Positions 34,474 to 44,141 of a stretch of 64,000 bases of DNA are shown piece after piece. A model generated the notes under the pieces. It did not search any database, was not told where the DNA came from, and saw only the letters and a list, made by a program, of their open reading frames with translations. Position numbers and translations under genes: made by a program. Within the stretch, counting starts at the first letter, position 1. Every line of letters begins with the position of its first letter. The DNA lies in assembly GCF_902833645.1 (NCBI RefSeq), contig NZ_CADFGE010000011.1:62001-126000 (forward strand), written 5' to 3'. Source of the stretch: Paraburkholderia fungorum. GTDB taxonomy: Bacteria; Pseudomonadota; Gammaproteobacteria; Burkholderiales; Burkholderiaceae.

Positions 34474-35766
34474 TCAGTTGCGCAAAGCTCTGCTCATCTC
34501 CGCGAGCGGCATGGCAGCAATCGAGTCGAGCAGCCGTATTTCGCCGGCATTGGGCTGCGCGATCTCGTCGACCGCGCGCCGGGTGTCCGCCACCCTGGCG
34601 TCGACAGTGGCGAGCATCTCATCGAGCAATTTTTCCGCACCTTTTGGCTGGAGGCCAAGCGCTTCGCCGAATATCAGCATGTTTTTTCTGGAAATGTCCG
34701 CGAACTGGGTGGCCTCTCCAACCGGCATGGTCAGATCGCAGTGGGGCCAACGGTCCCGCTGATTCGGCTGGTAGGTCGGCGTATGGTAGACGACCGTGCT
34801 GACCAGATCGTAAAACGGCGCCAGCATGTAGCCTCGCGCACTCACGAAAAACGAGAGGTTTTTGAGGTGAGAATCCGCGTTGCCGATTAACACGTTGAAG
34901 ACCGCCCAGCGGAACACATCTAGACGTGCCTTTGCCCGTGTGCCGGTTATTTCGATAGCATCCCTGAGTATCTGCGCCGTCGCGTTCCGATATTTGAAAT
35001 GACGGTCGTAGTTCAACAGTTGCATTGCGTCGACCGTATGCAGGCGTCGAACCGGCTCTGCGGCCATATCGCGATCGAAGCGGTCGATAACATAGCAGGC
35101 CGAGGGCACGCGCATGAAATGCGTAGGCGGCACGCGCACGCCCATCGCTTGCGCGAGGCGCATGCAGAAAAATTCGTTGATCGCCGAATGAGGATAGCCT
35201 GTGCTTCGCATGTCAGGTTTGAGCAGATGCATCGACGGCTCATTGCCCACGGGCTCGGAAAGCTCGTAATTCGGTGCGTCACCTCGCAAGGACAGCAGCA
35301 GCTTTTGTTGGGCGCCCGCCGCGGACATGCGTTTGGGTGCGGTGGTGCTGAGCGCACGCTGCGGCATGGCCTGAATGCGAGCCTCCAGTTCCGCATATGA
35401 CAAGGGCTGCAAACCGGCGGATGCCTCGCGCTCGCCCTCCGCGAGCAGCGTCAAGGCTCCTGCCGACTCCCGTCCGTAGTAGGCAAGCAGACCCCACGCA
35501 TCGCTCGCATTGACTTTGGCTTCACGAGCAAGCGCCGTGCGCATTTCCTCTTCAGGCAAAAGATTGTCGAAGAACCATTGCACCGGCCGCTGGCTCGACC
35601 CGTCGACGAAAGGCCCGGCGTGTAGAGGAAAAGCAGGTGAAAGCGCGAATGCGTCTTCGCGGCCCAGCCAGTCCTCATCGTAGGTAAATGACCAGATGCC
35701 GCTGTCATCACTCACGACGCCGACGCGCCGGCCATTCGCGTAGGCGACGAGCGTTCTAGCTGCCAT
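34474..35766 (-). CDS. hipA: HipA family serine/threonine kinase toxin
   Basis: A 430-aa type II toxin kinase; E. coli HipA phosphorylates glutamyl-tRNA synthetase and causes persistence. The N-terminal couple_hipA domain starts ARTLVAYANGRRVGVV. The Gly-rich loop MSAAGAQQK lies at 147-155, near the position of the autophosphorylated Ser150 of E. coli HipA. The catalytic loop GNADSHLKN has Asp298, and the metal-binding Asp320 is in APFYD, so the kinase looks intact. The ATG at 35766 overlaps the hipB stop by 11 bases, indicating translational coupling. The target in this organism is unknown. Confidence 0.93.
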   Translation of the reverse strand: MAARTLVAYANGRRVGVVSDDSGIWSFTYDEDWLGREDAFALSPAFPLHAGPFVDGSSQRPVQWFFDNLLPEEEMRTALAREAKVNASDAWGLLAYYGRESAGALTLLAEGEREASAGLQPLSYAELEARIQAMPQRALSTTAPKRMSAAGAQQKLLLSLRGDAPNYELSEPVGNEPSMHLLKPDMRSTGYPHSAINEFFCMRLAQAMGVRVPPTHFMRVPSACYVIDRFDRDMAAEPVRRLHTVDAMQLLNYDRHFKYRNATAQILRDAIEITGTRAKARLDVFRWAVFNVLIGNADSHLKNLSFFVSARGYMLAPFYDLVSTVVYHTPTYQPNQRDRWPHCDLTMPVGEATQFADISRKNMLIFGEALGLQPKGAEKLLDEMLATVDARVADTRRAVDEIAQPNAGEIRLLDSIAAMPLAEMSRALRN

Positions 35767-36043
35767 GAACTGCTCGTCTGCGCTTGGGGGCCTTCGCGGC
35801 CAGGGCCGGAGGAATATCGACGGAAACCTGCGCGCGCAGCGTGATGCCCAGTTCGCCAAGAAGGTGGAGCACCTTGCCGATCTGGGCGGTCGGCTTACCC
35901 GCCTCGATGTGCGTAATGAATTTTGGAGAAAGGCCGGTGGCGATGGCGACGTCGTCGCGCGTCAACCCTTGTGCGAGCCTTGATGCCCGCACAAGATCGC
36001 CCAACTCCGTCATGCCGCTGATGTAAACCTCAGACTGACGCAT
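35756..36043 (-). CDS. hipB: HipB-type antitoxin, HTH (XRE/Cro) DNA-binding protein
   Basis: A 95-aa antitoxin and autorepressor. The helix-turn-helix spans about residues 17-70 (RASRLAQGLTRDDVAIATGL then SPKFITHIEAGKPTAQIGKV); the C-terminal 25 residues are Ala/Pro/Lys/Arg-rich and flexible, as in other HipB proteins. The longest start (36043) is given; an alternative ATG at 36013 (MTELGD) would remove ten residues. Neither has a perfect ribosome site. Four palindromes upstream are the probable binding sites. The gene overlaps hipA. Confidence 0.9.
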   Translation of the reverse strand: MRQSEVYISGMTELGDLVRASRLAQGLTRDDVAIATGLSPKFITHIEAGKPTAQIGKVLHLLGELGITLRAQVSVDIPPALAAKAPKRRRAVHGS

Positions 36044-36058
36044 TCTCTACCCCACCCG

Positions 36059-36078
36059 TTCGTACCCGCTCGGGAACA
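36059..36078. promoter_or_regulatory. Putative HipB operator O1 (degenerate)
   Basis: TTCGTACCCG, 2 bases, then CGGGAACA. The left half is intact and the right half diverges. It starts 16 bases upstream of the longest hipB start. Confidence 0.7.
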
Positions 36079-36108
36079 TTATGCCAGAGATAGATCCAGG
36101 AGCCCAAG

Positions 36109-36130
36109 TTCGTACCCGACCGGGTACGAA
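36109..36130. promoter_or_regulatory. Putative HipB operator O2 (perfect palindrome)
   Basis: TTCGTACCCG, 2 bases, CGGGTACGAA. The ten-base arms are perfect complements and pair one further base on each side (36108-36131). Confidence 0.88.
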
Positions 36131-36158
36131 CCCTCGAATTGAAAAGTGCTATAGCCAT

Positions 36159-36180
36159 TTCGTACCCGAGCGGATACGAG
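36159..36180. promoter_or_regulatory. Putative HipB operator O3
   Basis: TTCGTACCCG, 2 bases, CGGATACGAG. Two mismatches from the perfect palindrome. It lies exactly 50 bases from O2. Confidence 0.85.
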
Positions 36181-36209
36181 CGGCACCAACCCTGCAAGTA
36201 TCACGTTCA

Positions 36210-36231
36210 CTCGTACCTGATCGGATACGAA
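36210..36231. promoter_or_regulatory. Putative HipB operator O4
   Basis: CTCGTACCTG, 2 bases, CGGATACGAA. It lies 51 bases from O3 and is the most distal of the four sites. Confidence 0.82.
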
Positions 36232-36382
36232 GAACACGAGAAGAACACGAACTGAACGTCGCCAATCTAATGGCAGCAACGCGGCGGTCCAGCACAGAAG
36301 CCGCCCGCTGTCGGCTGACGACAGCCGTCGTACCGGCAGACCGCCACGCCCGGATAACGCGGCGATCTGCATTACAACGCTA

Positions 36383-39300
36383 TTAGCCCAGCCAGCGGCG
36401 GGCGTTCTGGAACACGCGCAGCCACGGGCTCGCGTCGGTATCGCCCTCGCCCCAGCCTTCCGGATGCCAGCTCATCTGCACCGCACGATGCACGCGCTCG
36501 GTGTGCGGCATCAGCACGGTGAAGCGGCCATCCGGCGTTGTGACCGAGGTGATGCCGTCCGGCGAACCGTTCGGGTTGAACGGATACTGCTCCGTTGCCT
36601 GACCACGGTGATCGACGAAGCGCATCGACACGTCGACCTTCGACGCATCGCCTTGCTGCGAGAAGTCCGCGTAACCCTCGCCGTGCGCGATCGCCACTGG
36701 AATGCGCGAGCCTTCCATGCCGGCAAAGAAGATCGACGGCGAAGCCTGCACTTCGACCAGCGAGAAGCGCGCTTCGAATTTCTCCGACTTGTTGCGCGTG
36801 AACTTCGGCCATGCTTCGGCGCCCGGAATCATCGACGCGAGGCTGCTCATCATCTGGCAGCCGTTGCAGATGCCCAGCGCAAACGTGTCTTCGCGGCCAA
36901 AGAACGCGGCAAACATATCGGCCAGTTGCGAGTTGAAGCGAATCGCCTTCGCCCAGCCTTCACCGGCACCCAGCGTGTCGCCATACGAGAAACCACCGCA
37001 CGCCACCGCGCCGGCGAAATCCGCCAGATTGGCGCGGCCGGCCAGCAGGTCACTCATGTGCACGTCGTGCGCGTCGAAACCGGCGCGATCGAATGCATAG
37101 GCCGTTTCGAGGTGCGAGTTCACGCCCTGCTCACGCAGGATCGCGACACGCGGACGTGCGCTCTTGCCGATGAACGGCGCAGCAACGTCTTGTGACGGAT
37201 CGAACGTGAGAACCGGCGAGATGCCCGGATCAGCGGCGTCGGAAAGCGCATCGTATTCGGCATCTGCACAGGCCGGGTTGTCGCGCAGACGCGAAATACG
37301 CCAGCTCACTTCGCTCCACGCGCGATGCAATTCGGTACGCGGTGCTTCGTAGATCTTCTTGGCGTCGCGATAGATTTCGATCGTGTCGCGTTCATTGGTC
37401 TTGCCGATCACGTGCGAGCATGCCGACAGACCGTGTTCACGCAACGCGCCCAGCACCGCGTCGCGGTCTGTCGCACGCACCTGAATCACCGCGCCGAGTT
37501 CTTCGTTGAAGAGCGCGCGGATCGTGCGGTCTTCACGACGGCCGCTGGTCTGCTTCGCCCAGTCTTTCGCGTCGCCGTAATCGGATTCGTGGTTCGGATC
37601 GAGCACCAGCATGTCGACGTTCAGCGACACGCCGACGTGACCCGCAAACGCCATTTCGCACACCGTTGCCCACAGGCCGCCATCCGAGCGGTCGTGGTAC
37701 GCAAGCAGCTTGCCGTCGCTATTGAGCGACTGGATCGCGGTAAAGAAACGCTTGAGATCTTCCGGATCGTCGACATCCGGCACCGTATCGCCGACCTGCT
37801 GCGTAACTTGCGCGAGGATACTGCCGCCCAGACGATGCTTGGCGCGGCCAAGGTCGATCGCGATCAGCACCGAATCGCCCACCTCATTCGCGCGGCGCAG
37901 TTGCGGCGTGAGGTGGCGGCGCACGTCTTCGACCGGCGCGAACGCCGAGATGATCAGCGAGACCGGCGCGACGACTTCCTTCGCCACGCCACGGTCTTCC
38001 CACTTGGTGCGCATGGACAGCGAATCCTTGCCGACCGGAATGCTGATGCCGAGCGCCGGGCACAGCTCCATGCCAATCGCCTTGACCGTGTCGTACAGCG
38101 CGGCGTCTTCGCCCGCTGCGCCGCAGGCGGCCATCCAGTTCGCCGACAGCTTGAGCTTGTCGAGCGACGCGATCGGCGCCGCCGCGATATTGGTCACCGC
38201 CTCGCCGACCGCCATACGGCCCGAGGCCGGCGCGTTGATCACGGCGAGCGGCGTGCGCTCGGCCATGGTCATCGCTTCGCCGCGGAAACCCGCGTAATCC
38301 ATGGTCGTGATGGCGACGTCGGCCACCGGCACTTGCCACGGCCCGACCATCTGGTCACGCGCTGTCGTGCCGCCCACCGAGCGGTCGCCGATCGTGATCA
38401 GGAACGACTTGCTGGCAACCGTGGGGTGCCGCAGCACGCTCACCGCGACCTCCGGCAACGCGATGCCGGTGACATCCACCGGTTCAAACTTCTGTTCGAC
38501 GCGCTTCACGTCGCGATGCATGCGCGGCGCCTTGCCGAGCAGCACTTCCATCGGCATGTCGACCGGCTGGTGTACAGCGTCGCCATCCGCTTGCGAATCG
38601 ATCACCTTCAACTGACGCTCGGCCGTGGCCGTGCCGACCACCGCGAACGGGCAACGCTCGCGCTCGCACATGGCTTTGAAGGCCGGCAGATCGGCCGGCG
38701 CAATCGCCAGAACGTAACGCTCCTGCGCCTCGTTCGACCAGATTTCGCGCGGCGACAAACCGCTCTCTTCCAGCTGGATCTTGCGCAGGTCGAAGATCGC
38801 GCCCTTGCCCGCACCATCCACCACTTCCGGGAACGCGTTCGACAACCCGCCCGCGCCCACGTCGTGAATGCTCAGAATCGGATTCTTCTCACCGAGTTGC
38901 CAGCACGCGTTGATCACTTCCTGCGCGCGGCGCTCGATTTCCGGATTGCCGCGCTGGACCGAGTCGAAATCGAGTTCGGCCGTGTTGGTGCCGGTCGCCA
39001 TCGAACTGGCGGCGCCGCCGCCCATGCCGATGCGCATACCCGGACCGCCGATCTGGATCAGCAGCGAGCCTTCCGGCAGATCGTGCTTGTGCGTGTGTTG
39101 ATCGGAGATATTGCCGATGCCGCCGGCGATCATGATCGGCTTGTGATAACCGCGCACCAGACCCGCGACGTTCTGCTCATAGGCGCGGAAATAGCCGCCC
39201 AGATTCGGACGGCCGAATTCGTTATTGAACGCGGCGCCGCCGAGCGGGCCGTCGATCATGATTTGCAGCGGCGACGCGATACGGTCAGGACGGCCGTACG

Positions 39301-40468
39301 CTTCGAACTTGTCGTCCGGGTTCCGGTGCGCCAGCGGCTGGGCGGCGTCGCGCGCGTTTTCCCAGGCTTCCACGCCGTCCGGCAATTCCAGATTCGACAC
39401 CGTAAAGCCCGCCAGACCCGCCTTCGGACGCGCACCGCGGCCGGTCGCGCCTTCGTCGCGGATTTCGCCGCCCGCGCCGGTCGAGGCGCCCGGGAACGGC
39501 GAGATCGCGGTGGGGTGATTGTGCGTTTCCACCTTCATCAAGGTGTGCGTCAGTTCAACGCCGCGGCGATAGTGCTCGGGCAATTCGTTCGCGCCGAGCT
39601 CAGCCGGCGTGCGCGGGAACCAGCGCTCGGCCATGCCGCCCGCCATGATCGCCGAGTTATCCGAATACGCGACGATCGTGCCCTGCGGGTTCAGCTTCTC
39701 CGTGTTGCGGATCATGTTGAACAGCGAGATGTCCTGCTTCTCGCCGTCGATCGTCCATTCAGCGTTGAAAATCTTGTGACGGCAGTGCTCGCTGTTGGCC
39801 TGCGCGAACATCATCAGCTCGACGTCGGTCGGATTGCGGCCGAGTTTCGTGAAGGCGTCGACCAGGTAGTCGATTTCGTCGTCGGCGAGCGCGAGGCCCA
39901 GTTCGGTGTTCGCCGCTTCCAGCGCGCCACGGCCGTTGCTCAGCACGTCGACGGTTTGCAGCGGCTTGGCCGGCAGTTCGTCGAACAGATGCAACGCATG
40001 GTCACGCGAGGGCGCCACGCTTTCGGTCATGCGGTCGTGCAACGCCGCGGCGACGGCCGCGCGGGCCTCATCTGAGAGCGCTTTCTTGCCGCCTAACAGA
40101 CCGCTTTTCAGGGTGACCGTGTATTCGACCCCGCGTTCGATGCGGCGCACCTGCGTCAGGCCGCACAGGTGGGCAATATCGGTTGCCTTGCTGGCCCACG
40201 GCGACACGGTGCCGAAACGCGGCACCACGAGGAAAGTTTCAGCCGTGCCGCGCTCTTTGGTTTCTTCGAGCGGATCGCCGTAGTGAATCAGCGCTTCGAT
40301 CTTCGCGTTGTCTTCCGCGGACAGCGGGGTTTGTGCGTTGACGAAGTGCAGATACTGCCCGCGCACGCCGGTGATGTTGGCGTCGATGCGCGTGAGCGTG
40401 TCGAGCAGGCGGGTTTGACGGAAATCGGAAAGGGCCGAAGCGCCGGGGAAACACGAGAAGTGGGCCAT
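36383..40468 (-). CDS. purL: Phosphoribosylformylglycinamidine synthase (large single-chain form)
   Basis: A 1361-aa purine-biosynthesis enzyme that converts FGAR to FGAM using glutamine and ATP. It has an N-terminal PurS-like region (1-160), then the FGAM synthase core (FAQANSEHCRHKIFNAEW, VETHNHPTAISPFPGASTGA, and HDVGAGGLSNAFPE), and a second PurM-like half with YHDRSDGGLWATVCEMAF. The C-terminal class I glutaminase starts near 1100 (PRVAILREQGVNSHLE), with the nucleophile Cys in LGICNGCQMM and the His/Glu pair in IAHGEGY. Length is normal for proteobacterial PurL. Single-gene unit. Confidence 0.98.
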   Translation of the reverse strand: MAHFSCFPGASALSDFRQTRLLDTLTRIDANITGVRGQYLHFVNAQTPLSAEDNAKIEALIHYGDPLEETKERGTAETFLVVPRFGTVSPWASKATDIAHLCGLTQVRRIERGVEYTVTLKSGLLGGKKALSDEARAAVAAALHDRMTESVAPSRDHALHLFDELPAKPLQTVDVLSNGRGALEAANTELGLALADDEIDYLVDAFTKLGRNPTDVELMMFAQANSEHCRHKIFNAEWTIDGEKQDISLFNMIRNTEKLNPQGTIVAYSDNSAIMAGGMAERWFPRTPAELGANELPEHYRRGVELTHTLMKVETHNHPTAISPFPGASTGAGGEIRDEGATGRGARPKAGLAGFTVSNLELPDGVEAWENARDAAQPLAHRNPDDKFEAYGRPDRIASPLQIMIDGPLGGAAFNNEFGRPNLGGYFRAYEQNVAGLVRGYHKPIMIAGGIGNISDQHTHKHDLPEGSLLIQIGGPGMRIGMGGGAASSMATGTNTAELDFDSVQRGNPEIERRAQEVINACWQLGEKNPILSIHDVGAGGLSNAFPEVVDGAGKGAIFDLRKIQLEESGLSPREIWSNEAQERYVLAIAPADLPAFKAMCERERCPFAVVGTATAERQLKVIDSQADGDAVHQPVDMPMEVLLGKAPRMHRDVKRVEQKFEPVDVTGIALPEVAVSVLRHPTVASKSFLITIGDRSVGGTTARDQMVGPWQVPVADVAITTMDYAGFRGEAMTMAERTPLAVINAPASGRMAVGEAVTNIAAAPIASLDKLKLSANWMAACGAAGEDAALYDTVKAIGMELCPALGISIPVGKDSLSMRTKWEDRGVAKEVVAPVSLIISAFAPVEDVRRHLTPQLRRANEVGDSVLIAIDLGRAKHRLGGSILAQVTQQVGDTVPDVDDPEDLKRFFTAIQSLNSDGKLLAYHDRSDGGLWATVCEMAFAGHVGVSLNVDMLVLDPNHESDYGDAKDWAKQTSGRREDRTIRALFNEELGAVIQVRATDRDAVLGALREHGLSACSHVIGKTNERDTIEIYRDAKKIYEAPRTELHRAWSEVSWRISRLRDNPACADAEYDALSDAADPGISPVLTFDPSQDVAAPFIGKSARPRVAILREQGVNSHLETAYAFDRAGFDAHDVHMSDLLAGRANLADFAGAVACGGFSYGDTLGAGEGWAKAIRFNSQLADMFAAFFGREDTFALGICNGCQMMSSLASMIPGAEAWPKFTRNKSEKFEARFSLVEVQASPSIFFAGMEGSRIPVAIAHGEGYADFSQQGDASKVDVSMRFVDHRGQATEQYPFNPNGSPDGITSVTTPDGRFTVLMPHTERVHRAVQMSWHPEGWGEGDTDASPWLRVFQNARRWLG

Positions 40469-40793
40469 GGACTTGACGTTGCGTCGCTAATGATGCCGAT
40501 GAGTCGCGCGTGCAGGCGACGTGAGGCGGAAAGGAAGTCCGAGATTATACCCCGGGAACGGGCTTCCGACGGGCTTCGCACCAGGGTTTTGGTGGGGTTT
40601 GCGTGGTGGATCGGGCCGGCCGTGGCGGCGCTTCGGCGTAGCGCTCGCGTGGCAGAGCCATCCGTTTGACTGCTATCATTCGGCGTTTCACCAGATCGGC
40701 GCGAGCGGCCTGAGCAATGCCGGGCAGCGCGCCGCATGCCACGCTTAACGGGAACGCGGCGTTTCGGCCTCCCGCCGGCAAATCGAATCAGAT
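40469..40793. other. Divergent intergenic region between purL and the DadA-like gene
   Basis: About 325 bases with no supported gene; it must hold promoters for both flanking genes. A TTGACTGC-like element occurs near 40667. I see no palindrome that could be called a PurR-type operator with confidence. Confidence 0.4.
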
Positions 40794-42101
40794 ATGGATG
40801 TCATCGTCATTGGCGGCGGGATTGTGGGCGTCGCCACCGCTTATCAGCTGCGCGCGGCCGGCCACCGGGTATGCGTCGTCGAGCGCCACGCCACGGTCGC
40901 GCAAGGCGCGACCTATGGGCACGGCGGCACCGTGCTGCCGACCCCGCTCGACGTCTGGTTCGGCCCGACTTTCATGGCGAGCCGCCAGGGCGCCAAAAAC
41001 GGCGTGATCAGCAAGGCCGGCTTTAACGGGCCGGCACGCCAGTTCGTCAAGCAACTGGCCGCCTTGCAGGAGCCCGAGGCGTTCAGCCGCCAGTATGCGC
41101 GCCTGCGTCCGCTGATCGAAGCCTCGCGCGAAGCCATGGCCGATATCGAAGCGCGCTTCGGCCTGGAATTCGAACAGGCCAGCGGCCTGCTCTATCTGGT
41201 GCGTTCCGAGCAGGAATGGCAGCAGACCCAGACGGCGCTCGATCTGCTGCGCCAATTCGAAGTCCCGCACCACGTGCTGACGCCGGCCGAATGCGCCGCG
41301 TTCGAGCATTCGGTACGGACCGAGCCGGAATTCGCCGGCGGGGTGCTGTTCGACCACGAGCGCACGGCCAACTGCCCGCTTTTCGCCAAACTGATCAAGC
41401 AGACCCTCGATACGCAAGGCGGCGTGCAATTCATGCTGGGTTGCGAGGTCTCGGCGATCCGCCTCGAAGGCCCGCGCGCCGCGGTGGAGCTGGCGCCACG
41501 GCCCGGCGCCGCTTCTGCCGCCGCACGTTCACGCGAAGTCGACGTGATCAACGCCGACGCAATCGTCGTCGCCGCGGGTTACGGCAGCCTGCCGCTGCTC
41601 GAGCGCCTAGGGTTGCGGCTGCCGCTGCATCCGTTGCGCCTGCATAACCTGGTGGCGCCCATCGCGCATGAGGAATGCGCGCCGCATGTCGCGATTGTGG
41701 ACGCGGTCAAGCGGATTACGGTCAGCCGCATGAATCATCGCCTGCGGGTTGCGGGCGGCGCGGTTTTGCAAAGCGCCGCGCAGATCGACAAGCCGCTGGG
41801 CGAGGCGCTCACGAAAGAAGCGCTGGCGTTGCTGGGCCAGGCGACGCACGACTGGATTCCAGGTGCTGCGCGAATCTCCGCCGCCTTGCCGTGGGAAGGC
41901 GTAAAACTGCTGTCGCCGGACGGCTTGCCGGTGATCGGCAACGTGCTTCATCCGCGCCTGTTCGTGAATGCCGGCCATGGGCCTGCCGGTTGGGGCCTGG
42001 CATGCGGAGCGGGCAAACTGGTCGCCGACCTGATCTCGGGTAACACCCCCGAGGTCCCCGCCGACACCCTGGCGGCGCTGCGCGCGGACCGTTTCCAGTG
42101 A
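40794..42101 (+). CDS. D-amino acid dehydrogenase-like FAD-dependent oxidoreductase (DadA family)
   Basis: A 435-aa flavoprotein of the DAO superfamily. The FAD-binding Rossmann motif is at the very N-terminus (VIVIGGGIVGVATAYQLRAA), followed by the ADP-ribose acidic residue in VCVVERH. The C-terminal FAD motif reads LFVNAGHGPAGWGLACGAGK. DadA oxidises D-amino acids to 2-oxo acids and passes electrons to the respiratory chain. It lacks the usual adjacent alr/dadX racemase here, so the exact substrate is uncertain. It is followed closely by nnr on the same strand. Confidence 0.88.
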   Translation: MDVIVIGGGIVGVATAYQLRAAGHRVCVVERHATVAQGATYGHGGTVLPTPLDVWFGPTFMASRQGAKNGVISKAGFNGPARQFVKQLAALQEPEAFSRQYARLRPLIEASREAMADIEARFGLEFEQASGLLYLVRSEQEWQQTQTALDLLRQFEVPHHVLTPAECAAFEHSVRTEPEFAGGVLFDHERTANCPLFAKLIKQTLDTQGGVQFMLGCEVSAIRLEGPRAAVELAPRPGAASAAARSREVDVINADAIVVAAGYGSLPLLERLGLRLPLHPLRLHNLVAPIAHEECAPHVAIVDAVKRITVSRMNHRLRVAGGAVLQSAAQIDKPLGEALTKEALALLGQATHDWIPGAARISAALPWEGVKLLSPDGLPVIGNVLHPRLFVNAGHGPAGWGLACGAGKLVADLISGNTPEVPADTLAALRADRFQ

Positions 42102-42222
42102 AAGGCGGACCCGCTCAGCAGCGGGTCCTTGCCAATACGGTGCGCGCCCGACGCCTATCGGCACTACCATAGTGGCTCCTCAAGCTTCGTCGCCTTGTCC
42201 AAGGTGAACCCCAAGCCTCGCC

Positions 42223-43848
42223 ATGACCGCGCCCGAATCCACGCCCCCGACCTTGATCAGCCCGCGCGACCGGGCCTTGCCGCTGCTCACGCTGACCGAT
42301 CTGCGAATCCTTGAAAACCAGGCCGCGGCGACGCTGCCTGAGCACACGCTGATGTCGCGCGCCGGCAAAGCCGCCGCAAGCTACCTGCAGGAACAGATCA
42401 GCCGCGATACGTCGATCGAAAAATCGAAGCACAAGGTATGGATCGTGGCCGGCCCGGGCAACAACGGCGGCGACGCCCTGGTGATGGCCGCGGAGCTTCA
42501 CCAGGCCGGCATCGCCGTCGACCTGTGCATGCCGCTTGAAGTCAAACCAGCCGACGCCCGCTGGGCGCTCGACATGGCCCGCGTGGCGGGCGTCGCCATG
42601 ACCGCGGCGCCGCCGGCCTCGCTGGAAAGCTATACGTGGCTGGTGGACGGCATGTTCGGGATCGGCCTGACCCGCCCTCTGGAAGGCATCTTTGCGGGCA
42701 TCGCCCGTCAACTGTCGCAACGCACCAAGGCAAAGCGGGCAAGAGGCGGCGTCCTTGCGCTCGACACACCCAGCGGTCTCGATACCGATACCGGCATGGT
42801 GATCGGCGGGCAGCGGGATCAGGACAAGGGCGGCAGCGCAAGCTCGAGCGATGCTTGCGCGGTGCATGCCACCCACACGATCACCTTTATCGGCGCGAAA
42901 CCCGGTCTTTTCACCGCGCAGGGCCGCGATCTCGCCGGCCGGGTGACGGTGGCGCCGATCGGCGTCGACAGTAGCGCTCGCACGGCCGTGCAACTCAGCG
43001 CGCCCGAGCTGTTCGCCGCCTTCCTGCCGGCACGCGACTTCGCCACCAACAAGGGTACGTTCGGCAGCCTCGCCGTGGTCGGCGGCGACACCGGCATGTG
43101 CGGCGCGCCGATCCTCGCCGCACGCGCGGCGCTTTATACCGGCGCGGGCAAAGTGCACGTCGCGTTGCTTGGCGACGGCGCCCCGCCCTACGATCCGCCG
43201 CATCCTGAACTGATGTTGCATGCAACCGACACTCTGCCGCTCGACAAGATGGATGCGCTCGCCGTCGGCTGCGGCATGGGTCAGCGCGATCGGGCCACAC
43301 ATGTCATGCACGACGTGCTGCCGCTCGACGTGCCCAAACTGTTCGACGCCGACGCACTCAATCTGATTTCCACCGACCCGTCGCTCGCCGCCGAAGTCAC
43401 CGCGCGCGGCGTACAAGGCGACCCGTGCGTAATGACGCCGCATCCACTCGAAGCCGCGCGCCTGCTCGGCACCGACGCGCCGGGCGTGCAACGCGACCGC
43501 CTCGCCGCCGCGCGCGCACTGGCCGCGCGCTTTGCCGCCGTGATCGTGTTGAAAGGCACGGGCACCGTGATCGCCGCGCCGGATGGCCGCGTCGCAATCA
43601 ATCCGACCGGCAATGCCGCACTGGCGACAGGTGGCACCGGCGACGTGCTCGGTGGCATCATCGGCGCGCTGCTCGCCCAGCATCTGCCGCGCTACGAAGC
43701 TGCGCTGGCGGGCGTCTATCTGCACGGCCTCGCCGCCGACACATTGAGCGCACAAGGCCACGGCCCAGCGGGTTTGACGGCGGGCGAACTCGCCCCGATG
43801 GTGCGGACGTTGCTAAACCGGATGTTCTATCCGGCGGCCGCTGAATAA
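42223..43848 (+). CDS. nnr: Bifunctional NAD(P)H-hydrate epimerase / ADP-dependent NAD(P)H-hydrate dehydratase
   Basis: A 541-aa repair enzyme that restores NADH and NADPH damaged by hydration. The N-terminal YjeF_N epimerase (about 20-240) has VAGPGNNGGDALVMAAELH and LDTPSGLDTDTGMV. The C-terminal YjeF_C dehydratase, related to ribokinases, has GTFGSLAVVGGDTGMCGAPI, TPHPLEAARLLG, and the phosphate-binding NPTGNAALATGGTGDVLGGI. The translation start is not marked by a good ribosome site; the ATG at 42223 is the first that gives full domain coverage. The gene is 121 bases downstream of the DadA-like gene. Confidence 0.94.
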   Translation: MTAPESTPPTLISPRDRALPLLTLTDLRILENQAAATLPEHTLMSRAGKAAASYLQEQISRDTSIEKSKHKVWIVAGPGNNGGDALVMAAELHQAGIAVDLCMPLEVKPADARWALDMARVAGVAMTAAPPASLESYTWLVDGMFGIGLTRPLEGIFAGIARQLSQRTKAKRARGGVLALDTPSGLDTDTGMVIGGQRDQDKGGSASSSDACAVHATHTITFIGAKPGLFTAQGRDLAGRVTVAPIGVDSSARTAVQLSAPELFAAFLPARDFATNKGTFGSLAVVGGDTGMCGAPILAARAALYTGAGKVHVALLGDGAPPYDPPHPELMLHATDTLPLDKMDALAVGCGMGQRDRATHVMHDVLPLDVPKLFDADALNLISTDPSLAAEVTARGVQGDPCVMTPHPLEAARLLGTDAPGVQRDRLAAARALAARFAAVIVLKGTGTVIAAPDGRVAINPTGNAALATGGTGDVLGGIIGALLAQHLPRYEAALAGVYLHGLAADTLSAQGHGPAGLTAGELAPMVRTLLNRMFYPAAAE

Positions 43849-44141
43849 ACCAACCCGTCCCACAGTTTGCGTCGAGCGACTCAACACAGCCGAACCGCTG
43901 CCACCCTGCTGTCACCTGTCACGCAACGCCGCTATACTGACTAACTGCGCCGCGCGTCGGGTCATCGCGGGCTGCAGCGAGACTTCGGTGGCCGCCTCGA
44001 TTACGAGGCAGGCTCGCGAAGCTTCACGGCAACCCATCGCGAACCCGGCCGCGCGGCATCGCTCTAACAGCATCGTTGCTTCATCCTCGGCAGCGCTTCA
44101 CGCGCGCGCCATTCTTCGTGCCCCTTCGTTAGACGGACGCT

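Noticed and set aside
36307..36325. Hairpin downstream of purL
   Set aside because: GCTGTCG pairs with CGACAGC, but no T run follows on the minus strand, so it is not called as a terminator.
37325..40075. 916-codon open frame opposite purL
   Set aside because: Antisense to purL, with low-complexity Arg/Ala/His composition and no domain; purL is fully supported on the other strand.
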